Shown here: positions 17,123 through 25,660 of the stretch, piece after piece
Layout of the letters: each line of letters begins with the position of its first letter
Position numbering within the stretch: position 1 is the first letter of the stretch
The notes under the pieces: generated by a model
The model's input: only the letters and a program-made list of their open reading frames with translations
Told to the model about the DNA's origin: nothing
The model's database searches: none
NCBI RefSeq assembly: GCF_000733845.1
Contig: NZ_JPOI01000001.1
Span: forward strand, 1,713,501-1,777,500
Source of the DNA: Geobacillus vulcani PSS1
GTDB lineage: Bacteria; Bacillota; Bacilli; Bacillales; Anoxybacillaceae
DNA: 64,000 nucleotides
Reading direction: 5' to 3'
Position numbers and translations under genes: made by a program

Positions 17123-17332
17123 TTATTGTTTCACCGCCTGCTCGAGTGTCGTGAGCATCATGTCTTTTTGCTGCTCGGTGGCGTGCGTCCAAATGGCTTC
17201 AAACAGGACGCCGAGGCCGGGCAAATATTTTTCCTCGCCGCGTTGGATCGCGTCTTCAATCGTGTTTTCAAGCTGTTCTTTGGAATTGTTGGCGACATTG
17301 TGCATAATGGCTTTCCGCAAGTTCAAATCCAT
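17123..17332 (-). CDS. sspI: Small acid-soluble spore protein SspI
   Basis: Minor spore protein of the SspI family, made in the forespore. The 69-residue product [20 protein letters not shown] matches the Bacillus protein (71 residues) along its length, including [17 protein letters not shown]. The ATG at 17332 is preceded by GAGGTGAGA. Upstream, GCATA followed about 18 bases later by AACGATA is a possible but weak SigG-like promoter. In Bacillus subtilis sspI also lies next to ysgA and pheS, supporting the identity and the endospore-forming lifestyle. Confidence 0.95.
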   Translation of the reverse strand: MDLNLRKAIMHNVANNSKEQLENTIEDAIQRGEEKYLPGLGVLFEAIWTHATEQQKDMMLTTLEQAVKQ

Positions 17333-17472
17333 CTGTCTCACCTCGTTAGCCGTATGGTACATCTTTATCGTTTGCCGATGGCGGCGGATTTATGCATCGG
17401 CGGTCGAAGTCGTTGCGCTTGCCAGACTATGGTATAATGAAGGCAAAGATCTTGGAAACGAGGGAAGAGAGG

Positions 17473-17733
17473 ATGGCGGCTCAAACAAGATATGGATTCG
17501 AGCGAGCGGTGTTTCGCCAGCTGATTCATCTGTTTCAGCGCGAGGCGTTTCGGAAAGGGTTGATTGAAGACGGAGAGACATGGCTTCGCATGCTGGAAGA
17601 CCGCAACCGGACGCCCCATACGTATGATGAAGAAACTGCGATGGACATTTATGAACGCATTCACACCGACTATATCCCGCTGTTTGACCGCTTGCTTGCC
17701 AAAATGAAACAACGGCTTGACTCGGCGACATGA
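17473..17733 (+). CDS. Hypothetical cytosolic protein (86 aa)
   Basis: Not recognised. The 86-residue product is helical and charged, without signal peptide or membrane segment (RYGFERAVFRQLIHLFQREAF; YDEETAMDIYERIHTDYIPLF). An ATG at 17437 is in frame but overlaps TATAAT at 17433-17438, a likely -10 box, so ATG 17473 with AGGGAAGAGAGG upstream is preferred. Lies between sspI (divergent) and msrA. Confidence 0.65.
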   Translation: MAAQTRYGFERAVFRQLIHLFQREAFRKGLIEDGETWLRMLEDRNRTPHTYDEETAMDIYERIHTDYIPLFDRLLAKMKQRLDSAT

Positions 17734-17797
17734 GCGGCTGGCGTGCGGAACGGAACGCGTCTGGCTTTGTGAAGGAACTTGGCTTTGGGCGTGAAAG

Positions 17798-17825
17798 ATG
17801 ACAACCGTACACAGTTTGCTATAAT
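17798..17825 (+). promoter_or_regulatory. SigA-type promoter for msrA-ysgA
   Basis: ATGACA at 17798-17803 and TATAAT at 17820-17825, spacer 16. Confidence 0.6.
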
Positions 17826-17862
17826 CAAAAGAAGAAACTTGACGCATGAGGTGACGACCCAA

Positions 17863-18387
17863 ATGGAAAAAGCGACATTCGCCGGCGGCTGCTTTTGGTG
17901 CATGGTGACGCCGTTTGAAGAACTCGACGGCATTTACGGCATCGTCTCCGGCTATACGGGCGGGCATGTCGAAAACCCGACGTATGAGCAGGTGAAAACG
18001 GGGACGACCGGCCATTACGAGGCGGTGCAAATCACCTTTGACCCGGACGTGTTCCCATATGAGCGGCTTTTGGAGCTGTATTGGTGCCAAATCGATCCGA
18101 CCGATGACGGCGGCCAGTTTCACGACCGCGGCCCGCAATACCGGACGGCGATTTTTTACCATAACGAAAGACAGCGCCAGCTCGCTGAGCAGTCGAAGCG
18201 GGCGTTGGAAGAAAGCGGGCGCTTCTCGAAGCCGATCGTGACGAAAATTTTGCCGGCCACGACGTTTTATCCGGCAGAAGAGTACCATCAAAACTATCAT
18301 AAGAAAAATCCGGACCATTACAAGCAAGACCGGGCCGCTTCCGGCCGCGACGAATTTATCGCCAAACATTGGGGGACGAAGCGGTGA
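17863..18387 (+). CDS. msrA: Peptide methionine-S-sulfoxide reductase MsrA
   Basis: Repairs oxidised methionine (S epimer). The 174-residue product has the active-site motif GGCFWCM with catalytic Cys10, followed by VSGYTGGHVENPTYEQVKTGTTGHYEAVQI and FYPAEEYHQNY, all family signatures. ATG 17863 is chosen by GAGGTGA upstream and because the family begins just before ATFAGGCFWC; the frame is open from 17779. No msrB is adjacent. The last codon overlaps the GTG start of the next gene (GTGA), so translation is coupled. Confidence 0.95.
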   Translation: MEKATFAGGCFWCMVTPFEELDGIYGIVSGYTGGHVENPTYEQVKTGTTGHYEAVQITFDPDVFPYERLLELYWCQIDPTDDGGQFHDRGPQYRTAIFYHNERQRQLAEQSKRALEESGRFSKPIVTKILPATTFYPAEEYHQNYHKKNPDHYKQDRAASGRDEFIAKHWGTKR

Positions 18388-19139
18388 AGCGGATCGAATC
18401 GCCAAAAAACGCGCGCGTGAAGCAATGGAAAAAGTTGCTGACGAAAAAAGGGCGCGACGAAACCGGGTGGTTTTTGCTTGAAGGATTCCATCTCGTCGAA
18501 GAGGCAGTGAAAAGCCGAGCGCCGCTTGTCGAGCTGATTGTGGACGAGCGGGCCGCGATTCCGCCCGGCTGGGACGTCAGCGATGTGCCGGTAGTGATCG
18601 TAACGGAAGCGGTGATGAAGGCGATCAGCAGCACGGAAACGCCGCAAGGGATCATGGCTGTCTGCCGGCAAGACACAGCGGAGCTTGGCGATGTGAACAC
18701 GGCGCTGCTCATTGACGCCGTGCAAGATCCCGGCAATCTCGGCACGATGATTCGCACGGCTGATGCGGCCGGCATCGATGCGGTCATTTTAGGGGAAGGA
18801 TGCGCCGATTTGTACAACCCGAAAGTCGTCCGTGCGACGCAAGGATCGCTGTTTCACCTTCCGGTTGTCAAAGGCGATCTGGCACAGTGGATCGCGCGTT
18901 TCCAAAAGCAAGGCATTCCTGTATACGGCACCGCCTTGGAGAACGCCGCCGATTACCGCACCGTTCGTCCGTCGCCTTCGTTCGCCTTGCTTGTCGGCAA
19001 CGAAGGAAGCGGCGTCCGGCGCGAGCTGCTCGAGATGACGACAGAAAACGTCCACATCCCGCTTTACGGCCAGGCGGAGTCGCTCAACGTCGCGGTGGCG
19101 GCCGGAATTTTGCTTTATTCTTTGCGGGCGGTGCGGTAA
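18384..19139 (+). CDS. ysgA: SPOUT (TrmH/SpoU-type) RNA 2'-O-methyltransferase
   Basis: S-adenosylmethionine-dependent RNA ribose methyltransferase of the TrmH family; the RNA target is not fixed. The 251-residue protein starts MKRIESPKNARVKQWKKLLTKK (substrate-binding domain 1-95) and has the knotted catalytic domain with motif 1 DAVQDPGNLGTMIRTADA, motif 2 LLVGNEGSGV and motif 3 IPLYGQAESLNVAVAAGILLY. Start GTG 18384 overlaps the msrA stop codon and has GGGGGACG upstream. Same neighbour order (sspI-ysgA-pheS) as in Bacillus subtilis. Confidence 0.92.
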   Translation: MKRIESPKNARVKQWKKLLTKKGRDETGWFLLEGFHLVEEAVKSRAPLVELIVDERAAIPPGWDVSDVPVVIVTEAVMKAISSTETPQGIMAVCRQDTAELGDVNTALLIDAVQDPGNLGTMIRTADAAGIDAVILGEGCADLYNPKVVRATQGSLFHLPVVKGDLAQWIARFQKQGIPVYGTALENAADYRTVRPSPSFALLVGNEGSGVRRELLEMTTENVHIPLYGQAESLNVAVAAGILLYSLRAVR

Positions 19140-19180
19140 AATGGAATCGAACATCAATCGGACAAGGGAGCAGGAGACAG

Positions 19181-19553
19181 ATGGATGACGAACTGCGGGC
19201 GCTGCTGAACGCGGTGCTTGAGCGCCTTGACGTTCGAGGGGCCTACATCGAACAAATGCGCATCGATATCGTCAAGCTGCAAGGAAGCGTGAAGCAGCTT
19301 GAAGACAAAGTCGATCGCCTGCAACGTGATGTGGACGCCATGAAAAAAGACATGGACGCCATGAAAAAAGACATGGATGCCATGAAAAAAGACATGGATG
19401 CCATGAAAAAAGGACATGGTAGGGGTTAAAAAAGATGTTGCCGCGCTCAAGGAAGGGCAAGTGCGGCAGGAAAAAATGATGGAGCGCCTTGCGATCCGCT
19501 CGATTGAACAGGAAGCGGAAATCGATGAGCTGCGCAAAGAAATCTCGGCCTGA
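19181..19553 (+). pseudogene. Coiled-coil protein gene, frameshifted after 21-bp tandem repeats
   Basis: The frame from ATG 19181 (GGAGCAGGAGACAG upstream) encodes MDDELRALLNAVLERLDVRG followed by a long coiled coil containing four DAMKKDM heptads, but stops at 19429 after 82 residues. If one extra G at 19412-19413 (AAAAAAGGACATGG instead of AAAAAAGACATGG) is removed, the frame continues through VGVKKDVAALKEGQVRQEKM and DELRKEISA to TGA 19551-19553, giving about 123 residues of uninterrupted coiled coil. So this looks like a recent frameshift, a phase-variable repeat, or a sequencing error. Function unknown; short coiled-coil proteins of this kind occur in Geobacillus next to various genes. 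Confidence 0.75.
19334..19411 (+). repeat. Tandem 21-bp repeat, about 3.7 units
   Basis: Units of GACGCCATGAAAAAAGACATG (GAT in later units), four times with the last lacking its final six bases in register. Each unit encodes the heptad DAMKKDM. Confidence 0.9.
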
Positions 19554-19555
19554 CC

Positions 19556-19584
19556 TTGCCTTTGCCCGCCCATTTGCGTATAAT
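19556..19584 (+). promoter_or_regulatory. SigA-type promoter for the pheST leader
   Basis: TTGCCT at 19556-19561 and TATAAT at 19579-19584, spacer 17. Confidence 0.85.
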
Positions 19585-19590
19585 GAATAG

Positions 19591-19862
19591 CGACATTTCC
19601 CATACCGACAACAACGATGACGGAGAAAAGTAGCTTGCTGCTCGCCATCCAGGGAGAAAACGCCATAGACTGGGAGCGTTTTTATGGCTGACGCAAGTGA
19701 AGTTCACCTCCCGAGTTGACACCGGGACCATCCCAGCGTGGGATGTAAAGGTGGTCCGGCTTTCGACCGTTATCGCAATGAAGGGAACAGCACGCTTGTG
19801 CTGTTAACAAGGGTGGTACCGCGAGCAACAACTCGTCCCTTACTGGGGCGGGTTTTTTTATT
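19591..19862 (+). promoter_or_regulatory. T-box leader of pheST (phenylalanine)
   Basis: The T-box core AAGGGTGGTACCGCGAGC lies at 19809-19826 and the terminator (AACTCGTCCC with GGGGCGGGTTTTTTT) at 19829-19860. The likely specifier is TTC at 19703-19705 in GTGAAGTTCACC, a phenylalanine codon, at the right place on the 3' side of stem I. Uncharged tRNA-Phe would permit read-through into pheS. Confidence 0.92.
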
Positions 19863-19882
19863 TGAAACGAGGAGGGATAGGC

Positions 19883-20917
19883 GTGAAAGAACGGTTGCAT
19901 GAACTAGAGCGAGAAGCGCTTGCCAAAATTGAACAAGCTGGCGATTTAAAAGCGCTCAATGAGGTGCGCGTCGCCTACTTAGGCAAAAAAGGGCCGATTA
20001 CCGAAGTGCTGCGCGGCATGGGGGCGCTGCCGCCGGAGGAACGCCCGAAACTCGGCGCGCTGGCCAACGAAGTGAGAGAGGCGATTCAACAGGCGCTTGA
20101 GGCGAAACAAACGAAACTGGAAGAAGAAGAAATCGAACGAAAACTGGCGGCCGAAGCGATCGATGTGACGCTGCCGGGCCGGCCGGTGCGGCTCGGCAAT
20201 GCGCATCCGCTGACGCGTGTGATCGAGGAAATCGAAGACTTGTTTATCGGCATGGGCTACACAATCGCCGAAGGGCCGGAAGTCGAGACCGACTACTACA
20301 ACTTTGAAGCCCTTAATTTGCCGAAAGGGCACCCGGCCCGTGACATGCAAGATTCGTTTTACATCACCGAAGAGATTTTGCTTCGCACCCATACATCGCC
20401 GATGCAAGCGCGGACGATGGAGAAGCACCGCGGGCGCGGCCCGGTGAAAATCATTTGCCCGGGCAAAGTGTACCGCCGCGACACCGACGATGCGACCCAT
20501 TCGCACCAGTTTACACAAATTGAAGGCTTGGTGGTGGACCGCCACATCCGGATGAGCGACTTGAAAGGGACGCTGCGCGAATTCGCCCGCAAGCTGTTCG
20601 GCGAAGGGCGCGACATCCGCTTCCGGCCGAGCTTTTTCCCGTTCACCGAGCCGTCGGTCGAGGTCGACGTGTCCTGTTTCCGCTGCGAAGGGCATGGCTG
20701 CAGCGTCTGCAAAGGCACGGGCTGGATCGAAATTTTAGGCGCCGGCATGGTGCATCCGAACGTGCTTGAGATGGCTGGCTTTGATTCGAAAACGTACACC
20801 GGTTTTGCGTTCGGCATGGGACCGGAGCGGATCGCGATGCTGAAGTATGGCATTGATGACATCCGCCATTTCTATCAAAACGATCTACGTTTCTTGCGGC
20901 AATTTTTGCGTGTATAG
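19883..20917 (+). CDS. pheS: Phenylalanyl-tRNA synthetase alpha subunit
   Basis: Catalytic subunit of the (alpha-beta)2 class II synthetase, 344 residues. The N-terminal coiled coil (about 1-85) binds tRNA; the catalytic domain has motif 2 ([34 protein letters not shown]) and motif 3 ([22 protein letters not shown]). Start GTG 19883 has GGAGGGATAG just upstream and gives the usual N-terminus ([13 protein letters not shown]); an in-frame upstream codon at 19862 is inside the leader. Followed by pheT after 21 bases. Confidence 0.97.
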   Translation: MKERLHELEREALAKIEQAGDLKALNEVRVAYLGKKGPITEVLRGMGALPPEERPKLGALANEVREAIQQALEAKQTKLEEEEIERKLAAEAIDVTLPGRPVRLGNAHPLTRVIEEIEDLFIGMGYTIAEGPEVETDYYNFEALNLPKGHPARDMQDSFYITEEILLRTHTSPMQARTMEKHRGRGPVKIICPGKVYRRDTDDATHSHQFTQIEGLVVDRHIRMSDLKGTLREFARKLFGEGRDIRFRPSFFPFTEPSVEVDVSCFRCEGHGCSVCKGTGWIEILGAGMVHPNVLEMAGFDSKTYTGFAFGMGPERIAMLKYGIDDIRHFYQNDLRFLRQFLRV

Positions 20918-20938
20918 CAGAAAAAGGAGGGGTTATAA

Positions 20939-23353
20939 ATGCTCGTGTCTTACCGTTGGCTAAGCGAGTATGTCGATTTGACCGGCATCACCGCCAAAGA
21001 GCTCGCTGACCGCATCACCAAAAGCGGCATTGAAGTCGAGCGGGTCGAAGCGCTCGACCGGGGAATGAAAGGAGTCGTCATCGGTCATGTGCTTGAATGC
21101 GAGCCGCATCCGAATGCCGACAAACTGCGGAAGTGCCTTGTTGATCTCGGTGAGGGCGAGCCGGTGCAAATCATTTGTGGCGCCCCGAACGTCGCGAAAG
21201 GGCAAAACGTCGCCGTCGCCAAAGTCGGGGCGGTGCTGCCGGGACATTTTAAAATCAAACGGGCCAAGCTGCGCGGCGAAGAATCGAACGGCATGATTTG
21301 TTCGCTCCAAGAGCTCGGCGTCGAAACGAAAGTCGTGCCAAAAGAATACGCCGACGGCATTTTCGTCTTCCCGAGCGACGCGCCGGTCGGCGCCGATGCG
21401 TTGGAATGGCTCGGCTTGCACGATGAAGTGCTCGAACTCTCGTTAACGCCCAACCGCGCTGACTGCTTAAGCATGATCGGCGTCGCCTATGAAGTGGCCG
21501 CCATTCTCGGCCGCGCGGTGAAGCTGCCGGAAGCGGCGGTCAAAGAAAACAATGAAATGATCCACGACTACATTTCCGTCCGCGTCGAAGCGCCGGAAGA
21601 CAATCCGCTGTACGCCGGGCGGATCGTGAAAAACGTCCGGATCGGCCCGTCGCCGCTTTGGATGCAGGCGCGCTTGATGGCCGCCGGCATTCGCCCGCAC
21701 AACAACGTCGTCGACATTACGAACTATATTTTGCTTGAGTACGGCCAACCGCTGCACGCGTTTGACTACGACCGCCTCGGTTCGCGGGAGATCGTCGTCC
21801 GCCGCGCGAAGGAAGGCGAAACGATTGTGACGCTTGACGATGTCGAACGGAAGCTGACCGACAATCATCTGGTCATCACGAACGGCCGCGAGCCGGTCGC
21901 CTTAGCCGGCGTAATGGGCGGGGCCAATTCGGAAGTGCGTGACGACACGAAAACGGTGTTCATTGAAGCGGCGTATTTTGCGAGCCCGATCATCCGCCAG
22001 GCGGTGAAAGACCACGGGCTGCGCAGCGAGGCGAGCACCCGCTTTGAAAAAGGGATCGATCCGGCGCGGACAAAAGAAGCGCTTGAACGCGCCGCGGCGT
22101 TGATGGCTGAATACGCCGACGGTGAGGTCGTCGGCGGCATCGTCGAAGCCAGCACATGGAAAGAAGAGCCGGTGGTCGTGACGGTCACGCTTGAACGGAT
22201 CAACGGCGTCCTCGGCACGGCGATGTCGAAAGAGGAAGTGGCCGCGATTTTGGCGAACTTGCAATTTCCGTTCACAGAAGACAACGGAACGTTCACGGTT
22301 CATGTCCCATCGCGCCGCCGTGACATTGCCATCGAAGAAGATATCATCGAGGAAGTCGCCCGCTTGTACGGCTACGACCATTTGCCGGCGACGTTGCCGG
22401 TGGCCGAGGCGAAACCGGGCGGGCTCACGCCGTACCAGGCGAAGCGCCGCCGCGTCCGCCGCTATTTGGAAGGAGCCGGCTTGTTCCAAGCGATCACGTA
22501 TTCATTGACGAGCCCGGACAAAGCGGCGCGTTTTGCGCTCGAGACGGCGGAACCGATCCGCTTGGCGCTGCCGATGAGCGAAGAGCGGAGCGTTTTGCGG
22601 CAAAGCTTGATTCCGCATCTGCTTGAAGCGGCGAGCTACAACCGCGCCCGCCAAGTCGAGAACGTCGCCTTATACGAAATCGGCTCCGTCTATTTGTCGC
22701 GCGGGGAAAACGTCCAGCCGGCGGAAAACGAGCGGCTCGCCGGCGTCATCACCGGTTTATGGCATGCTCACCTTTGGCAAGGGGAGAAAAAAGCGGCCGA
22801 TTTCTATGTTGCAAAAGGCGTGCTTGACGGCTTGTTCGACCTGCTTGGGCTGTCTGATCGCATCAGCTACCGCCCGGCGAAGCGCGCCGATTTGCATCCG
22901 GGGCGGACGGCCGAGATCGTGCTTGACGGAACGGTGATCGGCTTTGTCGGCCAGCTCCATCCGGCGGTGCAAAAAGAGTACGATTTGAAAGAAACGTACG
23001 TCTTTGAACTCGCCTTGTCCGAGCTGTTGAACGCGGAAAGCGAAGCGATCCGCTACGAGCCGATTCCGCGCTTCCCGTCCGTCGTGCGCGACATCGCCTT
23101 AGTCGTCGACGAAAACGTCGAAGCCGGCGCCCTCAAGCAAGCGATCGAAGAAGCCGGGAAGCCGCTGCTGAAAGACGTCTCCCTCTTTGACGTCTACCAA
23201 GGCGACCGTCTGCCGGCCGGGAAAAAATCGCTCGCCTTCTCGCTCCGCTACTATGATCCGGAGCGGACGCTCACCGATGAAGAAGTCACGACCGTTCACG
23301 AGCGGGTATTGGCTGCGGTCGAAGAGCAGTTTGGCGCGGTGTTGCGCGGGTGA
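20939..23353 (+). CDS. pheT: Phenylalanyl-tRNA synthetase beta subunit
   Basis: 804 residues, exactly the Bacillus length. Domains: EMAP/OB-fold tRNA-binding (about 40-150, with [23 protein letters not shown]), B3/B4 editing domain (with [25 protein letters not shown]), B5 (with [16 protein letters not shown]), catalytic-like core, and the C-terminal ferredoxin-fold anticodon-binding domain ([17 protein letters not shown] to the end). AAAGGAGGGG precedes ATG 20939. Confidence 0.97.
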   Translation: MLVSYRWLSEYVDLTGITAKELADRITKSGIEVERVEALDRGMKGVVIGHVLECEPHPNADKLRKCLVDLGEGEPVQIICGAPNVAKGQNVAVAKVGAVLPGHFKIKRAKLRGEESNGMICSLQELGVETKVVPKEYADGIFVFPSDAPVGADALEWLGLHDEVLELSLTPNRADCLSMIGVAYEVAAILGRAVKLPEAAVKENNEMIHDYISVRVEAPEDNPLYAGRIVKNVRIGPSPLWMQARLMAAGIRPHNNVVDITNYILLEYGQPLHAFDYDRLGSREIVVRRAKEGETIVTLDDVERKLTDNHLVITNGREPVALAGVMGGANSEVRDDTKTVFIEAAYFASPIIRQAVKDHGLRSEASTRFEKGIDPARTKEALERAAALMAEYADGEVVGGIVEASTWKEEPVVVTVTLERINGVLGTAMSKEEVAAILANLQFPFTEDNGTFTVHVPSRRRDIAIEEDIIEEVARLYGYDHLPATLPVAEAKPGGLTPYQAKRRRVRRYLEGAGLFQAITYSLTSPDKAARFALETAEPIRLALPMSEERSVLRQSLIPHLLEAASYNRARQVENVALYEIGSVYLSRGENVQPAENERLAGVITGLWHAHLWQGEKKAADFYVAKGVLDGLFDLLGLSDRISYRPAKRADLHPGRTAEIVLDGTVIGFVGQLHPAVQKEYDLKETYVFELALSELLNAESEAIRYEPIPRFPSVVRDIALVVDENVEAGALKQAIEEAGKPLLKDVSLFDVYQGDRLPAGKKSLAFSLRYYDPERTLTDEEVTTVHERVLAAVEEQFGAVLRG

Positions 23354-23438
23354 CAGGAACCGCCGAAACTGACCGAAGAGGTCGCCTGCCCTTAGGATAG
23401 GGCGCAACCTATCGTCGGGCAAAAACAAGATCGCAGCG

Positions 23439-23478
23439 AAAGAGGGTGTTTCCATCCTGTTGGGACACCCTCCGTTTC
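23439..23478 (+). terminator. Hairpin after pheT
   Basis: GAGGGTGT at about 23442 and ACACCCTC at about 23465 form a stem with an interior pairing of TCC and GGG; the tail CGTTTCGTTTCG has only a weak T-tract. Confidence 0.6.
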
Positions 23479-23581
23479 GTTTCGGCGCGTATGTCAGCGT
23501 TTCGCAATTGGGAAGGGCCGGTTTTGCGCTGATTTTCTGCTGAAATCACTGATCTTCTAGGCGAAGATAAGGGGGATGTAA

Positions 23582-24373
23582 ATGCGAAACATGGCATGGC
23601 TCATCGCGGTGTTTTTGTTGTTCGGTTTGTATGGCTGCGGCGGCGATCGAAAAGAACGCGCCGAGCGAATGGAATCAGCGGGCCAAACAGAGCTGATTGT
23701 TTCCGCCGCGGCCAGTCTGCAAGAAGCGCTGGAAGAAGCGAAAACGGCGTTTGAACGAAAGCATCCGAACATCCGTATTCACTATAATTTTGGCGCATCG
23801 GGCGCTTTGCAAAAGCAAATTTCCGAAGGAGCGCCGGTCGATCTCTTTTTTTCCGCCGCTGTCGAGCCGTTCGCGAAGCTGAAACAAGAAGGGCTGATCG
23901 ATTCTAGGCACGAAAAAACGGTGCTCGCCAACGAGCTGGTGCTCATCGTTCCAAAACAAGGAGAAGGAGCGATTCGGTCGCTCGGTGACCTGATCCGCGC
24001 CAAACGGGTGGCGATCGGCATTCCGGAGTCGGTGCCGGCCGGCATGTACGCGAAACAAACGCTAGAGAAGGCCGGGCTGTGGAAGCAAGTCAAACCGAAG
24101 CTCGTCTACGCGAAAGACGTGCGCCAAGTGCTGACCTACGTGGAAACCGGCAACGTCGACGCCGGATTTGTGTACCGGACGGATGCGCTCGTGTCGGACA
24201 ACGTCAACATCGCCGCCGCGGTGCCAAGCAGTATGCACGGCCCGATCGTCTACCCGCTCGGCGTGATCAAAACGAGCAAACATCTCAAGGAGGCAAGGGA
24301 GTTTTACTCTTATTTGACGAGTGAACAGGCGCTCCACACCTTCGAACAACACGGGTTCCGCCGCGCCCGTTAG
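23582..24373 (+). CDS. modA: Molybdate-binding lipoprotein ModA-like (orphan)
   Basis: Substrate-binding component for molybdate or tungstate ABC import, anchored outside the membrane by a lipid. The 263-residue protein has a lipoprotein signal (VFLLFGLYGCGGD, lipidated Cys at residue 20) and ModA signatures: LIVSAAASLQEALEEAKTAF, NFGASGALQKQISEGAPVDLF, SAAVEPFAKL, and VGAGYVYRTDA-like DAGFVYRTDALV. GGGGGATG-type site AAGGGGGATGTAA precedes ATG 23582. No modB or modC is adjacent: the next genes are fluoride exporters. The permease and ATPase must be elsewhere, or the protein is a remnant of a larger locus. Confidence 0.9.
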   Translation: MRNMAWLIAVFLLFGLYGCGGDRKERAERMESAGQTELIVSAAASLQEALEEAKTAFERKHPNIRIHYNFGASGALQKQISEGAPVDLFFSAAVEPFAKLKQEGLIDSRHEKTVLANELVLIVPKQGEGAIRSLGDLIRAKRVAIGIPESVPAGMYAKQTLEKAGLWKQVKPKLVYAKDVRQVLTYVETGNVDAGFVYRTDALVSDNVNIAAAVPSSMHGPIVYPLGVIKTSKHLKEAREFYSYLTSEQALHTFEQHGFRRAR

Positions 24374-24512
24374 AAAGCGCGTGAAAGCCTACTGTTTCCC
24401 TTCATCGATGGGGGAATGTGGGAAAAGCAGCACCGATGCTACAGGGGGCTATTTGAGAAACGATGCAGGGAAGCAACATGCCGGCTTCAATCCCCATCTT
24501 TCTAGGGTGGTC

Positions 24513-24542
24513 TTCACAGCGAGCCAAGACATATGGTACAAT
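24513..24542 (+). promoter_or_regulatory. Promoter of the fluoride-responsive crcB operon
   Basis: TTCACA at 24513-24518 and TACAAT at 24537-24542, spacer 18; start near 24549, just before the riboswitch. Confidence 0.55.
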
Positions 24543-24557
24543 GAAGAAAAACCGAAC

Positions 24558-24647
24558 TTCATAGGCGATGGAGTTCGCCATAACCGCCGGTTTCCGGCTG
24601 ATGACTCCTGCTGCGAATGGAAGCGGCAGGAGTCTGTTCATTTTTAG
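24558..24647 (+). promoter_or_regulatory. Fluoride riboswitch (crcB motif)
   Basis: The segment ATAGGCGATGGAGTTCGCC followed by ATAACCGCCGG..CCGGCTGATGACTCC matches the conserved fluoride aptamer core (GGCGATGGAGTTCGCCATAA and the TGATGACTCC tail) known upstream of crcB in Bacillus. The terminator is formed by GACTCCTGC (24603-24611) and GCAGGAGTC (24626-24634) with a T-rich tail. Fluoride binding should prevent termination and turn on the two crcB genes downstream. Confidence 0.93.
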
Positions 24648-24663
24648 GAAGGAGGGGGTCTGA

Positions 24664-25050
24664 TTGGTCTATCTCGCCGTCGGCATCGCCGGCATGATCG
24701 GCGCGCTTGTCCGTTATGGGCTCGGTTTGCTTGTTCCCGCCGCCCATGGCTTTCCGTTTGCGACGCTTTTCATCAATTGGACAGGCTCGTTTTTGCTCAG
24801 CTGGCTCGCGGTCACATTCACCCGCCGCCCGGCGTGGCCACCATGGCTGCAAACGGCGGTGACGACTGGTTTTGTCGGCTCGTATACGACGTTTTCCACC
24901 CTTAGCGTCGAGTGTGTCGAATTGCTGAAACAAGGGCGATGGGGCATGGCCGCTGGTTATATCGCCGCCAGTTTGTTCGGCGGTCTAACCGCGGCATGGG
25001 CGGGCTCCGCTGCCGCCCATCCAAAGCGAAAGGGGGAAATGGCCCGATGA
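24664..25050 (+). CDS. crcB: Fluoride channel/exporter subunit CrcB (first)
   Basis: Small four-helix membrane protein of the Fluc/CrcB family, 128 residues, exporting fluoride. Motifs: GMIGALVRYGLG in TM1, FATLFINWTGSFLLSW in TM2 (the conserved Asn), and TGFVGSYTTFSTLSVE in TM3 (the phenylalanine-box and polar track). Start TTG 24664 follows GGAGGGGG closely. Together with the second gene it likely forms a heterodimeric channel, as paired crcB genes do in Bacillus. ATGA overlap with the next gene. Confidence 0.94.
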   Translation: MVYLAVGIAGMIGALVRYGLGLLVPAAHGFPFATLFINWTGSFLLSWLAVTFTRRPAWPPWLQTAVTTGFVGSYTTFSTLSVECVELLKQGRWGMAAGYIAASLFGGLTAAWAGSAAAHPKRKGEMAR

Positions 25051-25397
25051 TGGCACCGCTATTGGTGATGATCGGCGGTTTTTTTGGCGCCATCTGCCGT
25101 TACGCCGTCAGCCGCTGGGCCGCCCGGCGCTCGCCGCGCTTCCCGCTCGGCACGCTCATTGTGAACTTACTTGGCTCGTTTTTGCTCGGGTGGCTGGCTG
25201 GAAGCGGCGCCGCCGATGCTGAAAAACTACTGATCGGCACTGGTTTTATGGGCGCGTTCACGACGTTTTCCACGTTTAAATGGGAAAGCGTGCAAATGAT
25301 GCAGCAACGCCAATGGGCGAAGGTGATCGGTTATGTGGCGGCCACTTACTCCTGCGGGATCCTGCTGGCATGGTTTGGCTGGCAGCTAGGGCAATGA
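25047..25397 (+). CDS. crcB: Fluoride channel/exporter subunit CrcB (second)
   Basis: Second Fluc-family subunit, 116 residues: GGFFGAICRYAVSRW, PLGTLIVNLLGSFLLGWLAG and IGTGFMGAFTTFSTFKWES. It starts at ATG 25047 inside the stop of the first copy (ATGATG, 4-base overlap); AAAGGGGGAAA upstream is the ribosome site. This copy keeps the canonical TxFTTFSTF motif better than the first. Controlled by the riboswitch at 24558. Confidence 0.94.
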   Translation: MMAPLLVMIGGFFGAICRYAVSRWAARRSPRFPLGTLIVNLLGSFLLGWLAGSGAADAEKLLIGTGFMGAFTTFSTFKWESVQMMQQRQWAKVIGYVAATYSCGILLAWFGWQLGQ

Positions 25398-25592
25398 GGC
25401 AGGAACGTCAGCTTGAAGCCTTTTTCCGCCGCGCTTGCCGTTTGGATGGCAACTAGGGCAAATGAGGCAGCCCTGTCGGTCAATGAGCCGCCAGAGGAAA
25501 AGCAGCGCGGCCTTGTTCCTCAGTTCGGGCCGGCGCGGAAGATAGGGGCAAACGCAACGGCGCATGAGCGGAGAAGCACTGGTTGAATGGAT

Positions 25593-25640
25593 CAAAAAAT
25601 CTTCCCCGCCCTGTCCACAAGCAAGGAACGAGCGGGGAAA
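25593..25640 (-). terminator. Terminator of the alkaline phosphatase gene
   Basis: On the minus strand TTCCCCGC (25639-25632) pairs with GCGGGGAA (25609-25602) over a longer loop, followed by GATTTTTTG. Bases 25398-25592 carry no supported gene; they include a partial duplication of the crcB 3' end. Confidence 0.6.
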
Positions 25641-25660
25641 CGAGCGAAAGGGAGACGGCG

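Noticed and set aside
18800..19180. Open frame overlapping ysgA in another phase and running into the coiled-coil gene
   Set aside because: It is a shadow of ysgA; the coiled-coil gene has its own ribosome site at 19181.
25386..25595. Minus-strand frame with a CxxCPSC zinc-ribbon-like motif
   Set aside because: No ribosome site; the motif arises from the repeated GGGCA/GCCCTA sequence of the duplicated crcB end.
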